Below are positions 8,635 to 17,358 of a stretch of 64,000 bases of DNA, piece by piece. The DNA is from Mesorhizobium sp. YC-39. Its GTDB lineage: Bacteria; Pseudomonadota; Alphaproteobacteria; Rhizobiales; Rhizobiaceae. Position numbers and translations under genes: made by a program. The notes below the pieces were generated by a model, which saw only the letters and a program-made list of their open reading frames with translations, searched no databases and had not been told where the DNA came from. The DNA lies in contig NZ_JAOWPS010000002.1 in NCBI RefSeq assembly GCF_025753795.1, positions 1,062,501 to 1,126,500 on the forward strand. Reading direction: 5' to 3'. Position 1 is the stretch's first letter, and every line of letters begins with the position of its first letter.

Positions 8635-9216
8635 ATGGCAACGATCACCCCGCAGAAGAAGTCCACCGCAGCACGTCACGGTTTCAAGACCGGCGAGTAC
8701 ATTGTCTATCCGGCGCATGGCGTCGGCCAGATCGTCTCGATCGACGAGCAGGAAGTTGCAGGCCATAAGCTGGAACTGTTTGTCATCGACTTCCAGAAAG
8801 ACAAGATGCGCCTGAAGGTTCCGGTCGCCAAGGCGACCTCCATCGGCATGCGCAAACTGTCGGAAGAGGACTATGTCGAGCGCGCGCTGAAGGTCGTGCA
8901 GGGCCGCGCCCGCGTCAAGCGCACCATGTGGTCGCGCCGCGCCCAGGAATATGATGCCAAGATCAATTCCGGCGACCTGATCTCGATCTCGGAAGTGGTG
9001 CGCGACCTCTACCGCGCCGACAACCAGCCGGAGCAGTCCTATTCCGAACGCCAGCTCTATGAGGCGGCGCTCGACCGCATGGCTCGCGAGATCGCCGCCG
9101 TCAACCGCATGTCGGAAACCGAAGCGGTCCGCCTCATCGAGGTGAACCTCAACAAGGGTCCCAAGCGCGGCGCCAAGGCCGACAACGAGGAAGCCGAGCA
9201 GGAAGAAGCTGCGTGA
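8635..9216 (+). CDS. CarD family transcriptional regulator
   Basis: 193 residues from the ATG at 8635, chosen because AAGGAG (8618-8623) lies 11 bases before it. The ATG at 8581 lacks a comparable site. The N-terminal RNA-polymerase-interacting Tudor-like domain reads FKTGEYIVYPAHGVGQI and continues to about residue 75. A helical C-terminal domain (MWSRRAQEYDAKINSGDL..., residues ~100-175) follows. CarD/CdnL proteins bind the RNAP beta subunit and stabilise open complexes, chiefly at rRNA and housekeeping promoters. The acidic Glu-rich end is common in rhizobial members. It is transcribed alone and ends in a strong terminator. Confidence 0.93.
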   Translation: MATITPQKKSTAARHGFKTGEYIVYPAHGVGQIVSIDEQEVAGHKLELFVIDFQKDKMRLKVPVAKATSIGMRKLSEEDYVERALKVVQGRARVKRTMWSRRAQEYDAKINSGDLISISEVVRDLYRADNQPEQSYSERQLYEAALDRMAREIAAVNRMSETEAVRLIEVNLNKGPKRGAKADNEEAEQEEAA

Positions 9217-9241
9217 GCTTTCCGCTCCTCGAATTTGAAAG

Positions 9242-9266
9242 ACCCGGCCTCGCGCCGGGTTTTTTG
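9242..9266 (+). terminator. Rho-independent terminator of carD
   Basis: Perfect 7-base stem ACCCGGC / GCCGGGT (9242-9248 and 9254-9260), a 5-base loop and a run of T residues to 9266, 25 bases after the carD stop. Confidence 0.9.
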
Positions 9267-9299
9267 TTTTGAGAGAGGCCCGCGGACCGGCAGAGAAAT

Positions 9300-10073
9300 C
9301 TATCCCTCGCCGCCGCTTTCCTTCTCCGCCTCCTGCTTCAAGGTCGCAATGAACCGCTTGGTCCGTTGCCGCTCCGGATTGCTGAACAACACGGCGGCCG
9401 GACCTTTTTCGACGATGACACCGGCGTCGAGAAAAACCACCTCCTGCGCGATCTTGGAGGCGAGCCTGAGATCATGCGTCGCCATCACCATGGTCGTCCC
9501 TTCGATGGCGAGCTGGCCGAGCACGTCGACCACCTCCTGCGCCAGTTCGGGATCGAGCGCCGAGGTCGGCTCGTCACAGAGCAGCACTTTCGGCGACGGC
9601 GCCAGCGCCCGGGCAATCGCCACGCGCTGTTGCTGGCCACCCGACAGCGTCGCCGGCCAGGCATCGGCCTTGTGCGCCATCCCGACCTTTTCGAGCAGCG
9701 CAAGCGCCCGCTCGCGCGCCCTCTCCGTCGGCCATTTCAGCACTGTGACCAGCCCCTCCATGACATTTTCGATCGCGGTGCGATGCGGAAACAGCTGGAA
9801 ATTCTGGAACACCATGCCGGTCTGCAACCGCAAGCGCTGGATATCCCTCGTGGAGATCTTGATCCCCGGTCGGAATTCCAGCGTGTCGTCGCCGATGCGC
9901 ACCGTGCCCAAGGTCGGGATCTCCAACAGGTTGATACAGCGCAGAAGCGTGCTTTTGCCGCCACCCGAGGGGCCGACAAGGGCGGTGACGCTGCCTTCCT
10001 CGATGGTGACGGTCACCCCTTTGAGCACAAGATTGTCGCCAAAGCGCTTCTCGATATCGGTGAGGCCGATCAT
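9300..10073 (-). CDS. Amino acid ABC transporter ATP-binding protein
   Basis: 257 residues. Walker A GPSGGGKST, Q-loop region MVFQNFQLFPH, signature LSGGQQQRVAIARAL, Walker B VLLCDEPTSALDPE and the H-loop ATHDL are all intact. The sequence is of the GlnQ/HisP polar amino acid uptake type (VFQNFQLFPHRTAIENV). Its start overlaps the end of the permease gene by 4 bases (ATGA), so translation is coupled. It is the last gene of a binding protein-permease-ATPase operon. Substrate specificity cannot be read from the ATPase. Confidence 0.94.
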   Translation of the reverse strand: MIGLTDIEKRFGDNLVLKGVTVTIEEGSVTALVGPSGGGKSTLLRCINLLEIPTLGTVRIGDDTLEFRPGIKISTRDIQRLRLQTGMVFQNFQLFPHRTAIENVMEGLVTVLKWPTERARERALALLEKVGMAHKADAWPATLSGGQQQRVAIARALAPSPKVLLCDEPTSALDPELAQEVVDVLGQLAIEGTTMVMATHDLRLASKIAQEVVFLDAGVIVEKGPAAVLFSNPERQRTKRFIATLKQEAEKESGGEG

Positions 10074-10750
10074 GAGCGCGCCTCCAGAAACCCGCCATAG
10101 CGGTTGAGGCGAACCTCCAGCCGCGCTTGCAGTGCCGAGAGAACCGAGCTCAGGGCCAGATAAAGCGCCGCCGCCTCAACATAGAGGATCAGCGGCTCAT
10201 AGGTGGTGGCGACGATGCGTTGCGCTGCCTGGAACATTTCCGGCACCGTGATGGCTGCGGCCAGCGACGTGTCCTTGACCAGCGAGATGAAGGTGTTGGA
10301 TAGCGGCGGTACCGCAACGCGGCCGGCCTGCGGGAGAATTGTGCGCCGCATCGCCTGGCTCCAGGTCATGCCGATCGAATAGGCTGCCTCCCACTGCCCT
10401 TTCGGCACCGAGCCGATGACGGCGCGGATGATTTCCGACGTATAGGCGCCGATGTTGAGGGTGAAGCCGATCAGCGCCGCCGGAAAGGCGTCGAGCAGGA
10501 TGCCGACCGAGGGCAGGCCGTAGAAGATCAGGAAGAGCTGCACCAGAAGCGGCGTGCCGCGGAAGATCCAGACATAGAAGCGGACCACGGCGACCAGGGG
10601 TTTTGGGCCGAACAACCGGATGAGCGCCGCGACCAGCCCAACGAACAGGCCGAAGGCGAACGACAGCAGCGTCAGCGGCACGGTGAAGATCAGCGCCGCC
10701 CACAACAGCGTCGGCAACGAGTCCAGCATCAGTTGCAGCCAGTGCGGCAC
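10070..10750 (-). CDS. Amino acid ABC transporter permease
   Basis: 226-residue inner-membrane permease of the HisM/GlnP family with about five membrane segments. The conserved EAA loop is seen as EAAYSIGMTWSQAMRRTILPQAGR. The start is a GTG at 10750 behind a good AGGAGGGG ribosome-binding site. A single permease gene implies a homodimer or use of a second subunit elsewhere. It is separated from the upstream binding-protein gene by 276 bases carrying a terminator and two repeats, so some readthrough or a second promoter would be needed. Confidence 0.93.
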   Translation of the reverse strand: MPHWLQLMLDSLPTLLWAALIFTVPLTLLSFAFGLFVGLVAALIRLFGPKPLVAVVRFYVWIFRGTPLLVQLFLIFYGLPSVGILLDAFPAALIGFTLNIGAYTSEIIRAVIGSVPKGQWEAAYSIGMTWSQAMRRTILPQAGRVAVPPLSNTFISLVKDTSLAAAITVPEMFQAAQRIVATTYEPLILYVEAAALYLALSSVLSALQARLEVRLNRYGGFLEARS

Positions 10751-10767
10751 GAGAGGCCCCTCCTAGA

Positions 10768-10810
10768 GCATGATCCCGAAAAGTTGCAGACTTTTCGGAC
10801 AAGATCATGC
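10768..10810. repeat. Dispersed palindromic repeat, family B (short copy)
   Basis: Imperfect palindrome bounded by GCATGAT and ATCATGC, with an inner stem CCGAAAAGT / ACTTTTCGG. The same architecture recurs at 14512, 24831 and 60376. It is directly followed by a family A copy, making a composite element. Confidence 0.75.
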
Positions 10811-10818
10811 GAACAAAG

Positions 10819-10920
10819 GCATGTCGCGCAAAAGTGCGCAGCGGTTTTGCGATAACGACATGCATCAAAACAAGAACTTAAAGCGCGTCGCATGAATCCG
10901 TTCAATGGGACGCGCTTTAG
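10819..10920. repeat. Dispersed palindromic repeat, family A (full copy)
   Basis: Starts GCATGTCG, continues AAAAGTGCGCAGCGGTTTT and closes with CGACATGC. A second inverted pair, AAGCGCGTC / GACGCGCTT, follows. Near-identical copies lie at 25979, 48347 and 59411, and a truncated copy at 39431. All are intergenic. Confidence 0.85.
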
Positions 10921-10948
10921 CAAGATCGCCCTGCATATCATGCGAAAA

Positions 10949-10977
10949 GCGGCGAGCCGTCAAAGACGGCTCGCCGC
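10949..10977 (-). terminator. Terminator after the amino acid binding protein gene
   Basis: Perfect 13-base stem (GCGGCGAGCCGTC and its complement) with a 3-base loop, followed on the minus strand by CTTTTCG. It lies about 50 bases after the binding-protein stop and ahead of the permease. It is therefore placed to make binding protein in excess over the membrane subunits, a common arrangement. Confidence 0.85.
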
Positions 10978-11026
10978 GAAACAGTCCGGGCCGACCGGCG
11001 GCCGGCCCGCTCCGTGAAAATCATGT

Positions 11027-11800
11027 TTACTTCGAAACGTCCTGACCGAAATAGGTGTCGGCGATCTTCTGGTAGGTGCCGTCGGCCTTGATATCGGCCA
11101 GCGCCTTGTTGATGGCGGCGACCAGCTCCGGATCGCCCTTGCGCACGATGACACCGGAATAGTCGGCGTTTCCTTCCTGCGCGGCGATCCTCACATTGGC
11201 GTCGGGTTTCTGCTTCTTGAAGTCTAGGAAAGACAGACTGTCATTGATGGTGGCGTCGGCGCGGCCGGTAAGCAAGAGCTGAATCGACTGGTCGAAGCCG
11301 TCGGTGCCGACGAGTTCGGCGCCGTTGGTTTCGGCAAGCTTGCCGAAATTCGAAGTCAGCGACTGCGCCGCCTTCTTGCCCTTCAGGTCGGCGAAACCCT
11401 TGATGTCGGTGTTGTCGCCGCGCACGATCAGCACTGCCTTGGAGGCGATATAAGGATCGGAGAAGTCATATTTGGCCTTGCGCGCCTCTGTGATGCCGAC
11501 CTGGTTGATGACGGCGTCGTAGCGGTTGGCGTCGAGGCCGGCGATCAGCCCGTCCCATTTGCCTTCGAGGAACTCGGCCTTCACGCCAAGCTTGTCCGCG
11601 ATCGCCTTGGCGATCTCGACGTCGAAACCGACCAGCGCACCCGAGGCATCATGATAGGTGAAGGGCGAGTAGGTACCCTCCGTGCCGACTTTGAAGACCC
11701 CGGCCTGCTTGATCTGGTCGAGATTGGCGCCAGCATGGCCTGATGTGACGGCCAGAACCTGCAGCGTTCCAGCGATGATAAGCGATGTAAGCCATTTCAT
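11027..11800 (-). CDS. Amino acid ABC transporter substrate-binding protein
   Basis: 257 residues from the ATG at 11800, which gives a clean signal peptide (MKWLTSLIIAGTLQVLAVTSGHA). The longer frame to 12106 has no signal and is rejected. The mature part is a family 3 periplasmic binding protein: FKVGTEGTYSPFTYHD, GFDVEIAKAIADKLG, WDGLIAGLDANRYDAVIN and the C-terminal YQKIADTYFG. The family binds polar amino acids (cystine, glutamine, glutamate or arginine). YDFSDPYIASKAVLIV resembles cystine-binding FliY/TcyA types, but this is only a hint. Confidence 0.93.
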   Translation of the reverse strand: MKWLTSLIIAGTLQVLAVTSGHAGANLDQIKQAGVFKVGTEGTYSPFTYHDASGALVGFDVEIAKAIADKLGVKAEFLEGKWDGLIAGLDANRYDAVINQVGITEARKAKYDFSDPYIASKAVLIVRGDNTDIKGFADLKGKKAAQSLTSNFGKLAETNGAELVGTDGFDQSIQLLLTGRADATINDSLSFLDFKKQKPDANVRIAAQEGNADYSGVIVRKGDPELVAAINKALADIKADGTYQKIADTYFGQDVSK

Positions 11801-12123
11801 TTTTCTGTGATCCCGTTCTTGGCCGGTATCCGGCGCTTTGTGAATGGCTGGAAATTGGCAGATGCGGGCAAGCAAAATAAGGAATTGGATTTCAAAGTTG
11901 GGCCAATCTAGAAATCTCATTCTCAATAGGCCGCTCAATCGCCACGAAGACATCCCCGTGCGCTGCCGCCATGCCTTCCCGCATTGCAACCCGTAAGGCG
12001 TCATGTCGGGAACATTCCCCGGCGTGGCGAGTTCTGGCTGTTGTAGGGCGCAACGTCGACATTTCAACCGCGCCCGGCGAGATCGCGGCCGCCAGTCTGT
12101 CCGCAAGCCGAACAGGAGTCGTC
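11801..12123. other. Divergent intergenic region (binding protein / rpoH)
   Basis: 323 bases between two divergent genes. It presumably carries both promoters. I see no confident -35/-10 pair, no repeat copy and no terminator. Open frames crossing it are extensions of the two flanking genes. Confidence 0.4.
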
Positions 12124-12987
12124 ATGATCGAGGACACGGCAGGACGAACCATGGTCCGGGCGGCGATGAGGGCTCCCTATCTCGAGCGCGAGGAAGAACA
12201 CCTTCTTGCCTTGCGCTGGAAGCAAGACAACGACCAGCACGCACTGCACTGCATCACCATGGCGCATATGCGCCTGGTGATTTCCATGGCCTCTAAATTT
12301 CGCCATTACGGCCTGCCGCTCGGCGACTTGATCCAGGAAGGCCATGTCGGCCTGCTCGAAGCCGCGGCCCGTTTCGAGCCGGAGCGCGAGGTGCGCTTTT
12401 CGACCTATGCGACATGGTGGATCCGCGCCTCGATGCAGGATTACATCCTGCGCAACTGGTCGATCGTACGCGGTGGCACCAGCTCGGCGCAAAAGGCGCT
12501 GTTCTTCAATCTGCGGCGCCTGCGCGCTCGCCTCGCGAACGGCGCCGAGCCGCTCTCGAATGCCTCGCTCTACCGCGAGGTTTCGGTGGCGCTCGGCGTC
12601 TCTGAGGCCGACGTGGCGATGATGGATTCCCGCCTTTCGGCACCGGACTCTTCGCTCAACCAGCCGCTCGCCGACGACGCCGGCGCCACCGAGCGGATGG
12701 ACTTCCTGATTTCGGACGATCCATTGCCGGATGAGATCGTCGGCGAGACAATCGATGTCGAGCGCCGCTCTGTCTGGCTCAAAACGGCGCTCGGCGCACT
12801 CAATGCCCGCGAGCTCAGGATCATCGAGGAGCGCCGGCTGAGCGACGAAGGCGCGACACTCGAATCACTCGGCGAGGCGCTCGGCATCTCCAAGGAGCGC
12901 GTCCGTCAGATCGAGGCACGCGCCATGGAAAAGCTCAAGGTGGCGCTGGTGGAGCAGAATCCGGAATTTTTGGCGACAGCTGCCTGA
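12124..12987 (+). CDS. rpoH: RNA polymerase heat-shock sigma factor (RpoH, sigma-32)
   Basis: 287 residues from the ATG at 12124, normal for RpoH. Region 2 reads HMRLVISMASKFRHYGLPLG, then DLIQEGHVGLLEAAARFEP and FSTYATWWIRASMQDYILRNWSIVR. It is followed by the RpoH-specific box SSAQKALFFNLRRLR, which contacts core RNAP. Region 4 ends ERVRQIEARAMEKLKVAL with an intact helix-turn-helix. Rhizobia usually have two rpoH genes. The sequence alone does not tell me which paralogue this is. It converges with the M48 protease gene with only 3 bases between the stops, a possibly meaningful pairing since RpoH controls envelope and protein quality genes. Confidence 0.93.
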   Translation: MIEDTAGRTMVRAAMRAPYLEREEEHLLALRWKQDNDQHALHCITMAHMRLVISMASKFRHYGLPLGDLIQEGHVGLLEAAARFEPEREVRFSTYATWWIRASMQDYILRNWSIVRGGTSSAQKALFFNLRRLRARLANGAEPLSNASLYREVSVALGVSEADVAMMDSRLSAPDSSLNQPLADDAGATERMDFLISDDPLPDEIVGETIDVERRSVWLKTALGALNARELRIIEERRLSDEGATLESLGEALGISKERVRQIEARAMEKLKVALVEQNPEFLATAA

Positions 12988-12990
12988 TCG

Positions 12991-14460
12991 CTATTTGTCC
13001 GTGACGATCTTGACCTTGTCGCCGGCCGAAACCGCAGCACCTGGCGACAGCGCGTTGATCACCCGGAACAGATCGAGCTTGCGGTCGACGCCGACCATCT
13101 GCGCGGCGAGCGAACCCATGTTCTGGCCCGGCTGGACCGTGACGACGCGGATATGCAGCGGCTTCAGCGCCGCCTTCTCGGCCGCGCTCAGGATGCGGAA
13201 GGAACCGCTGACCGAGCGCGCCACCCCGTCGAGCGAGGTGCTGGCCGAGGGGGCGGCCGTCAACAGCCGGTAGACCTGGCCGCCGGCGCGAATCACCGCG
13301 ATGTCGAACTGCCAGCCCTCGGCGCCGGCATGTGCGGTCGCCGCCTCATTGCCGTTGATCGTTTCCTGTTTCACGCTGCTGTCGTCGAGACCAGCCACCC
13401 AGCCGCTGCGGATGTAGTCGGTCAGCGAGCGGGTCTTGTCGATCGACACACCGTCGAAGCGGATCGCCATGTCGCCCGGCCCGGTCGCCGTCACCGCCGC
13501 CGCCGAATTGTCGATGATGAAGCCGTCTGGCACCGAGAACGACACGCCAAGCCCCGGGTGCAGGAAGGTTTCCCCGCGCACATAGCCTTCCTCCGGCGTG
13601 TCGCCATAGAGCAGGCCGTCTATGCCGGCGAGGAAGGAATCGCGGTCGCGCGAGCCGACGCCAGGCGCGCCGAACTGGCGGGCATGGCGCTGCGCCAGAT
13701 CGATGCGCTGCGGCGTGTTGGGATGCGTTGCCAGGAAGTCGAGGCTGGCGTCGGTGGCGCCGCTGATCGAGCGGAAATCGGTGTAGGCCGACATCGACTG
13801 CAGGAAGCGGCCGGCGGCATAGGGATCGAAGCCCGCCTCGCCGATCGACTTGATGCCGATGGCGTCGGCCTCGAGCTCCTGGTTGCGCGAGAATTGCGCC
13901 AGCCTGAGCTTGCCGCGGATCAGCGCTGCCTTGGCGGTCGGGCTGTCGCCGAGCACGTCGGAGACGACCTTGGTCGCCAACCCCTCCTCAGCCTCCAATT
14001 GCTGACGCTGCAGGCCATGGTTGGCGGTGACATGGCCCATTTCATGCGCAATGACTGCCGCAAGCTCGGCCGAATCATTGGCCAGCGCCAGCAGGCCACG
14101 CGTGATGTAGAGATAGCCGCCCGGCAAGGCGAAGGCGTTGACGTTGGGCGAATTGAGGATGGTGATGCGGTAGGTCTGTGTCGGGTTGGCTGACACCACG
14201 GTCAGACGGCCGACGACCTTGGCGACCATGCGCTCCAGCTTGGGATCGGAATATTCGCCGCCATAGGTGGCAAGGATGCGCGGATGCTGCGCCTTCGCCA
14301 TTTCGGCGAGCTTGCTGTTGGCGGCGACATTGTCGACAGTGATCGGCTTGTCGGAAGGCTGGAAGCCAGATTCCTGGACGTCGGGAGGCGTAAACATCTG
14401 GCAGCTTGCCAGCGCCACGGCAAAGCCGGCCAGCACCAGAAAACGCGCCAGCGGATTCAT
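12991..14460 (-). CDS. M48 family metalloprotease, lipoprotein, with C-terminal LysM-like domain
   Basis: 489 residues from the ATG at 14460. The N-terminus is a lipoprotein signal with lipobox LASC (Cys20). The frame to 14556 would bury this signal and is rejected. The Zn-protease motif HEMGH (His139, Glu140, His143) sits in VIAHEMGHVTANHG, and the third ligand is probably in NQELEADAIG. This resembles BepA/YfgC-type periplasmic proteases that police outer-membrane protein assembly. The last ~55 residues (VVTVQPGQNMGSLAAQM... INALSP) look like a LysM-type peptidoglycan-binding domain. It converges tightly on rpoH. Confidence 0.92.
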   Translation of the reverse strand: MNPLARFLVLAGFAVALASCQMFTPPDVQESGFQPSDKPITVDNVAANSKLAEMAKAQHPRILATYGGEYSDPKLERMVAKVVGRLTVVSANPTQTYRITILNSPNVNAFALPGGYLYITRGLLALANDSAELAAVIAHEMGHVTANHGLQRQQLEAEEGLATKVVSDVLGDSPTAKAALIRGKLRLAQFSRNQELEADAIGIKSIGEAGFDPYAAGRFLQSMSAYTDFRSISGATDASLDFLATHPNTPQRIDLAQRHARQFGAPGVGSRDRDSFLAGIDGLLYGDTPEEGYVRGETFLHPGLGVSFSVPDGFIIDNSAAAVTATGPGDMAIRFDGVSIDKTRSLTDYIRSGWVAGLDDSSVKQETINGNEAATAHAGAEGWQFDIAVIRAGGQVYRLLTAAPSASTSLDGVARSVSGSFRILSAAEKAALKPLHIRVVTVQPGQNMGSLAAQMVGVDRKLDLFRVINALSPGAAVSAGDKVKIVTDK

Positions 14461-14511
14461 CCTCAGTCTGTCGGTGCCGATTGGCAGAACAGCTTCCTTT
14501 CGGGCCTCAAC

Positions 14512-14608
14512 GCATGACTTCGAAAATCGATGCCGATTTTCGGAAAAACCATGCATAAAATCAAACTGCTACCGCATCCTTTGCGCCTCGAACAGGACGC
14601 GTGGCGCG
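14512..14608. repeat. Dispersed palindromic repeat, family B (full copy)
   Basis: GCATGACTTCGAAAATCG faces CGATTTTCGGAAAAACCATGC. Next comes a second module with inverted GCGCCTCGAACAGGACGCG. It shares both modules with the copy at 60376-60474. It lies between the M48 gene promoter side and thiQ. The rest of 14461-14716 shows no gene. Confidence 0.8.
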
Positions 14609-14716
14609 ATAGTGGCAAATCACGGCCTGCGCCGGACCGGTATTGGCCGACCTAGCCACACTACTCAGATCATGGCAAGCAAACGCCGCATCGCCTGAAG
14701 CTGGTTTGGCCATAAA

Positions 14717-15502
14717 TTATGTCCGCTTCCGGGCAACATCTCGTGATCCGTCGCCAAACAGGCCCGAACCGATATAACGCCGGAAGGCTTCGGGTCCAGA
14801 GCGGTCGAAGAAATCGGCGGCGACACCCGTCGCGGCAACCATGCCATTGTCGAGAAACACCATGTTCTGACCGACGCGGCGCGCATCTTCCGGCTGGTGC
14901 GTAACAAACAGCACCGTCATGCCCCGTTCCGCATGAACGCTGGCCACCAGATCGAGCATGTCGTCACGCAGGGCCGGTCCAAGCGAGGCGAACGGCTCGT
15001 CGAGCAGAAGCACCGGCCGATCACGCACCAGGACGCGTGCGAGCGCCACGCGTTGCCGCTCGCCGCCGGAGAGTTCGCGCGGCAGGCGCTGTTCCTTACC
15101 GGCGAGGCCAACGCGCTTGAGCGCCTCCGCGACTGCGGCATGGTCGGCCTCGGTCAGCCTGAGCGAAGGCGAGCGGCCGAGCCCGACATTGCGTTCGACG
15201 GAAAGATGGGCGAACAGGTTGTTCTCCTGGAACACCATCGACACTGGCCGCGCCGAAGGCGGTTCGGTGCCGACATCGGCGCCGCCGATCAGCACGCGTC
15301 CCGATCGCGGCGTCTCGAAGCCGGCCACCAGATTGAGCAGCGTCGATTTTCCCGAGCCGCTCGGCCCCATGATGGCGGTGATCTTCGAGGCTGCGAACTC
15401 GACATCGAACAGGAACGGCGCTTCGCCATAGCTGAACGAGACTTGTTCCAGCCGCACCGCCGCGCCTTTCTCCACTCCGGCAACTTTCCCGGCAGGCGTC
15501 AT
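14717..15502 (-). CDS. thiQ: Thiamine ABC transporter ATP-binding protein
   Basis: 261 residues with intact Walker [25 protein letters not shown], Walker [14 protein letters not shown] and H-loop VTHQPEDA. The short spacing and [12 protein letters not shown] pattern are typical of ThiQ. Position as the last gene of thiB-thiP-thiQ behind a TPP riboswitch fixes the role: ATP hydrolysis for uptake of thiamine or its phosphates. The start overlaps the thiP stop by 4 bases. Confidence 0.94.
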   Translation of the reverse strand: MTPAGKVAGVEKGAAVRLEQVSFSYGEAPFLFDVEFAASKITAIMGPSGSGKSTLLNLVAGFETPRSGRVLIGGADVGTEPPSARPVSMVFQENNLFAHLSVERNVGLGRSPSLRLTEADHAAVAEALKRVGLAGKEQRLPRELSGGERQRVALARVLVRDRPVLLLDEPFASLGPALRDDMLDLVASVHAERGMTVLFVTHQPEDARRVGQNMVFLDNGMVAATGVAADFFDRSGPEAFRRYIGSGLFGDGSRDVARKRT

Positions 15503-17118
15503 GTTCTTTCTCCCCGTCCCAGCCAGTCGGCGGCAAAGACCAGTGCGAGGCAGACGAGACCGAGCAGCAATGCCAAGCCGGCGGCATCCGCCGTGCGATA
15601 GCTGCCCATGCGGGCCAGCAACAGATAGGGCAATGTCTGTACCGAATCGCTGCCGAACAGCGCAATGACGCCGAGATCGCCGAGCGACAATGCCATGGCG
15701 AAGGCAAAGCCGGTGGCGAGCGGCCGCCTGAGCGACGGCCAGTCGACCAGCCGCAGCCGGTTCCAGCCGGAAATGCCGAGTTGTGCGCAGAGCCGTTCAT
15801 GGCGTTCGCTCGCCGCATCGTAGGCGGGACGGACGGCTCTGACGGCAAAGGGCATTGCCATCACCGCATTGACGGCCACGACCATGACCGAAGCGATGGC
15901 AAAGACATCGCTGACCGTGCGCAGCAGCAGGAACCAGCCGGCGCCGATGACGATGGGCGGCACGACAAGGACGAAGCCGGCGCCGGTATCGGTGGCATGT
16001 TCGAGCAGCGTTCTGGTGCCAATGCCGCGCTTTAAGGCCAGCGCCCGCCGCGCCATGATGAGCGACAGCGACAGCGCCACCGAAAGCAGCGCCGACAGCA
16101 ACGCAAGCACGGCGCTGGTCAGCGTCGCTTGCCGCACCGCGCTCTCGCCAGCCAGCCGGCCGAGATCGGCACCAAGGCCTGCCACCAGCGTAGCCGCCAT
16201 CGGGCCGGCGACGAACAGCGAGGCGAGAACGATCAAGGTGGCATTGACCACGGTCTCGGCCATGCTGGCCGAGAGATATCGGCGCGATGCCACCGGCAAA
16301 TTGGCGTCGCCGACAGTGTTGGCGCCGAGCCGCATCAATACCAGCACCACCACGAATGTCAGGGCAATCTGCAGCAGCGTCAGCGTCACCGCGCGGGCCG
16401 GATCGAAATCGAAGCGCAGCGCCTGGTAGATGGCGACCTCCAGCGTCGTCGCAGCCGGCCCGCCGCCCAGCGTGAGCACAATGGTGAAAGAGGTGATGCA
16501 GAGCATGAAGACAAGTCCGGCGACGCCGGGAAGTGCTGCCCGCAGCACCGGCCATTCGATCAGCCGGAAGGCCGGCACCGCACCCATGCCGAGTTGGCTC
16601 GCCAGCCGCCACTGGTCGGCCGGCACTGTTCCCAGCGCCTCAAGGAACAGCCTCACGCTGAGCGGCAGATTGAAGAAGACATGGGCGATGAGAATGCCGG
16701 ACAGGCCGTAGATGCCGGGCCAGCTCTGGCCTCCGATCTGGCTAAAAGGGCCAGAAAAATAGCCGGCGCGACCGTAAAGGGCCAGAATGCCGAGCGCCGC
16801 GACGATGGCCGGGAGCGCCAGCGGCACTGCGAAAAGCTGGAGGATGAAGTCGCGACCGAAAAACCGAGGGTGCCGCGAAAGCGCCCGCGCGACGAACAGC
16901 GCTGGCACGACGGAAAGCAGCGTCGACAGAACTGCCTGCCAGAGAGTGAAGCGGGCGACGCGCAGGAGATAGGGATCGAAGGCCGACGCGGCGCCGGACA
17001 GGTCGCTCGCGCCTTCGAGGATCAGCCCTGCAAACGCGCCGCCGATCAAAAGTGCTATTGCCGCAAGCGCGAGGGTGCCGGCGGTGATGCGGGAGTCAGA
17101 TGATGGCGCGCGTTGCAC
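15499..17118 (-). CDS. thiP: Thiamine/thiamine pyrophosphate ABC transporter permease
   Basis: 539 residues, a fused two-domain permease of about 12 membrane segments. Each half carries an EAA-type loop ([20 protein letters not shown] and [20 protein letters not shown]), as in ThiP/FbpB. The start is a GTG at 17118. It moves thiamine across the inner membrane with ThiB and ThiQ. The 240-base gap to thiB is unusually long for this operon and is largely filled by a family D repeat. Confidence 0.94.
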   Translation of the reverse strand: MQRAPSSDSRITAGTLALAAIALLIGGAFAGLILEGASDLSGAASAFDPYLLRVARFTLWQAVLSTLLSVVPALFVARALSRHPRFFGRDFILQLFAVPLALPAIVAALGILALYGRAGYFSGPFSQIGGQSWPGIYGLSGILIAHVFFNLPLSVRLFLEALGTVPADQWRLASQLGMGAVPAFRLIEWPVLRAALPGVAGLVFMLCITSFTIVLTLGGGPAATTLEVAIYQALRFDFDPARAVTLTLLQIALTFVVVLVLMRLGANTVGDANLPVASRRYLSASMAETVVNATLIVLASLFVAGPMAATLVAGLGADLGRLAGESAVRQATLTSAVLALLSALLSVALSLSLIMARRALALKRGIGTRTLLEHATDTGAGFVLVVPPIVIGAGWFLLLRTVSDVFAIASVMVVAVNAVMAMPFAVRAVRPAYDAASERHERLCAQLGISGWNRLRLVDWPSLRRPLATGFAFAMALSLGDLGVIALFGSDSVQTLPYLLLARMGSYRTADAAGLALLLGLVCLALVFAADWLGRGERT

Positions 17119-17169
17119 GCTAGACCACCAGATTCGAGATTCTTAGTGAGGATTGCGTTCCTTCGCACC

Positions 17170-17319
17170 CCCCTCTGTCCTGCCGGACATCCCCCCCACG
17201 CGGGGGGAGATTGGCAGTTTCAGCGCTCCGCTCATTCCACCAACGTCGGCGACTGGCGGAACCCGCCGAGCCGTCCGATCTCCGCCCTTGTAGGGGAGAT
17301 GTCCGACAGGACAGAGGGG
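17170..17319. repeat. Family D inverted-repeat element inside the thi operon
   Basis: About 150 bases with 21-base terminal arms (CCCCTCTGTCCTG... at 17170-17190 against its complement at 17299-17319, one mismatch). Inside are two smaller hairpins, CCCCCC-ACGC-GGGGGG (17192-17207) and ATCTCC / GGGGAGAT near 17278-17300. There is no open frame of note, so it looks like a non-autonomous palindromic element sitting between thiB and thiP. Confidence 0.85.
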
Positions 17320-17358
17320 CGCGCCTTAGAGCGATCATCTTCGATCAATCGGCCAAAG

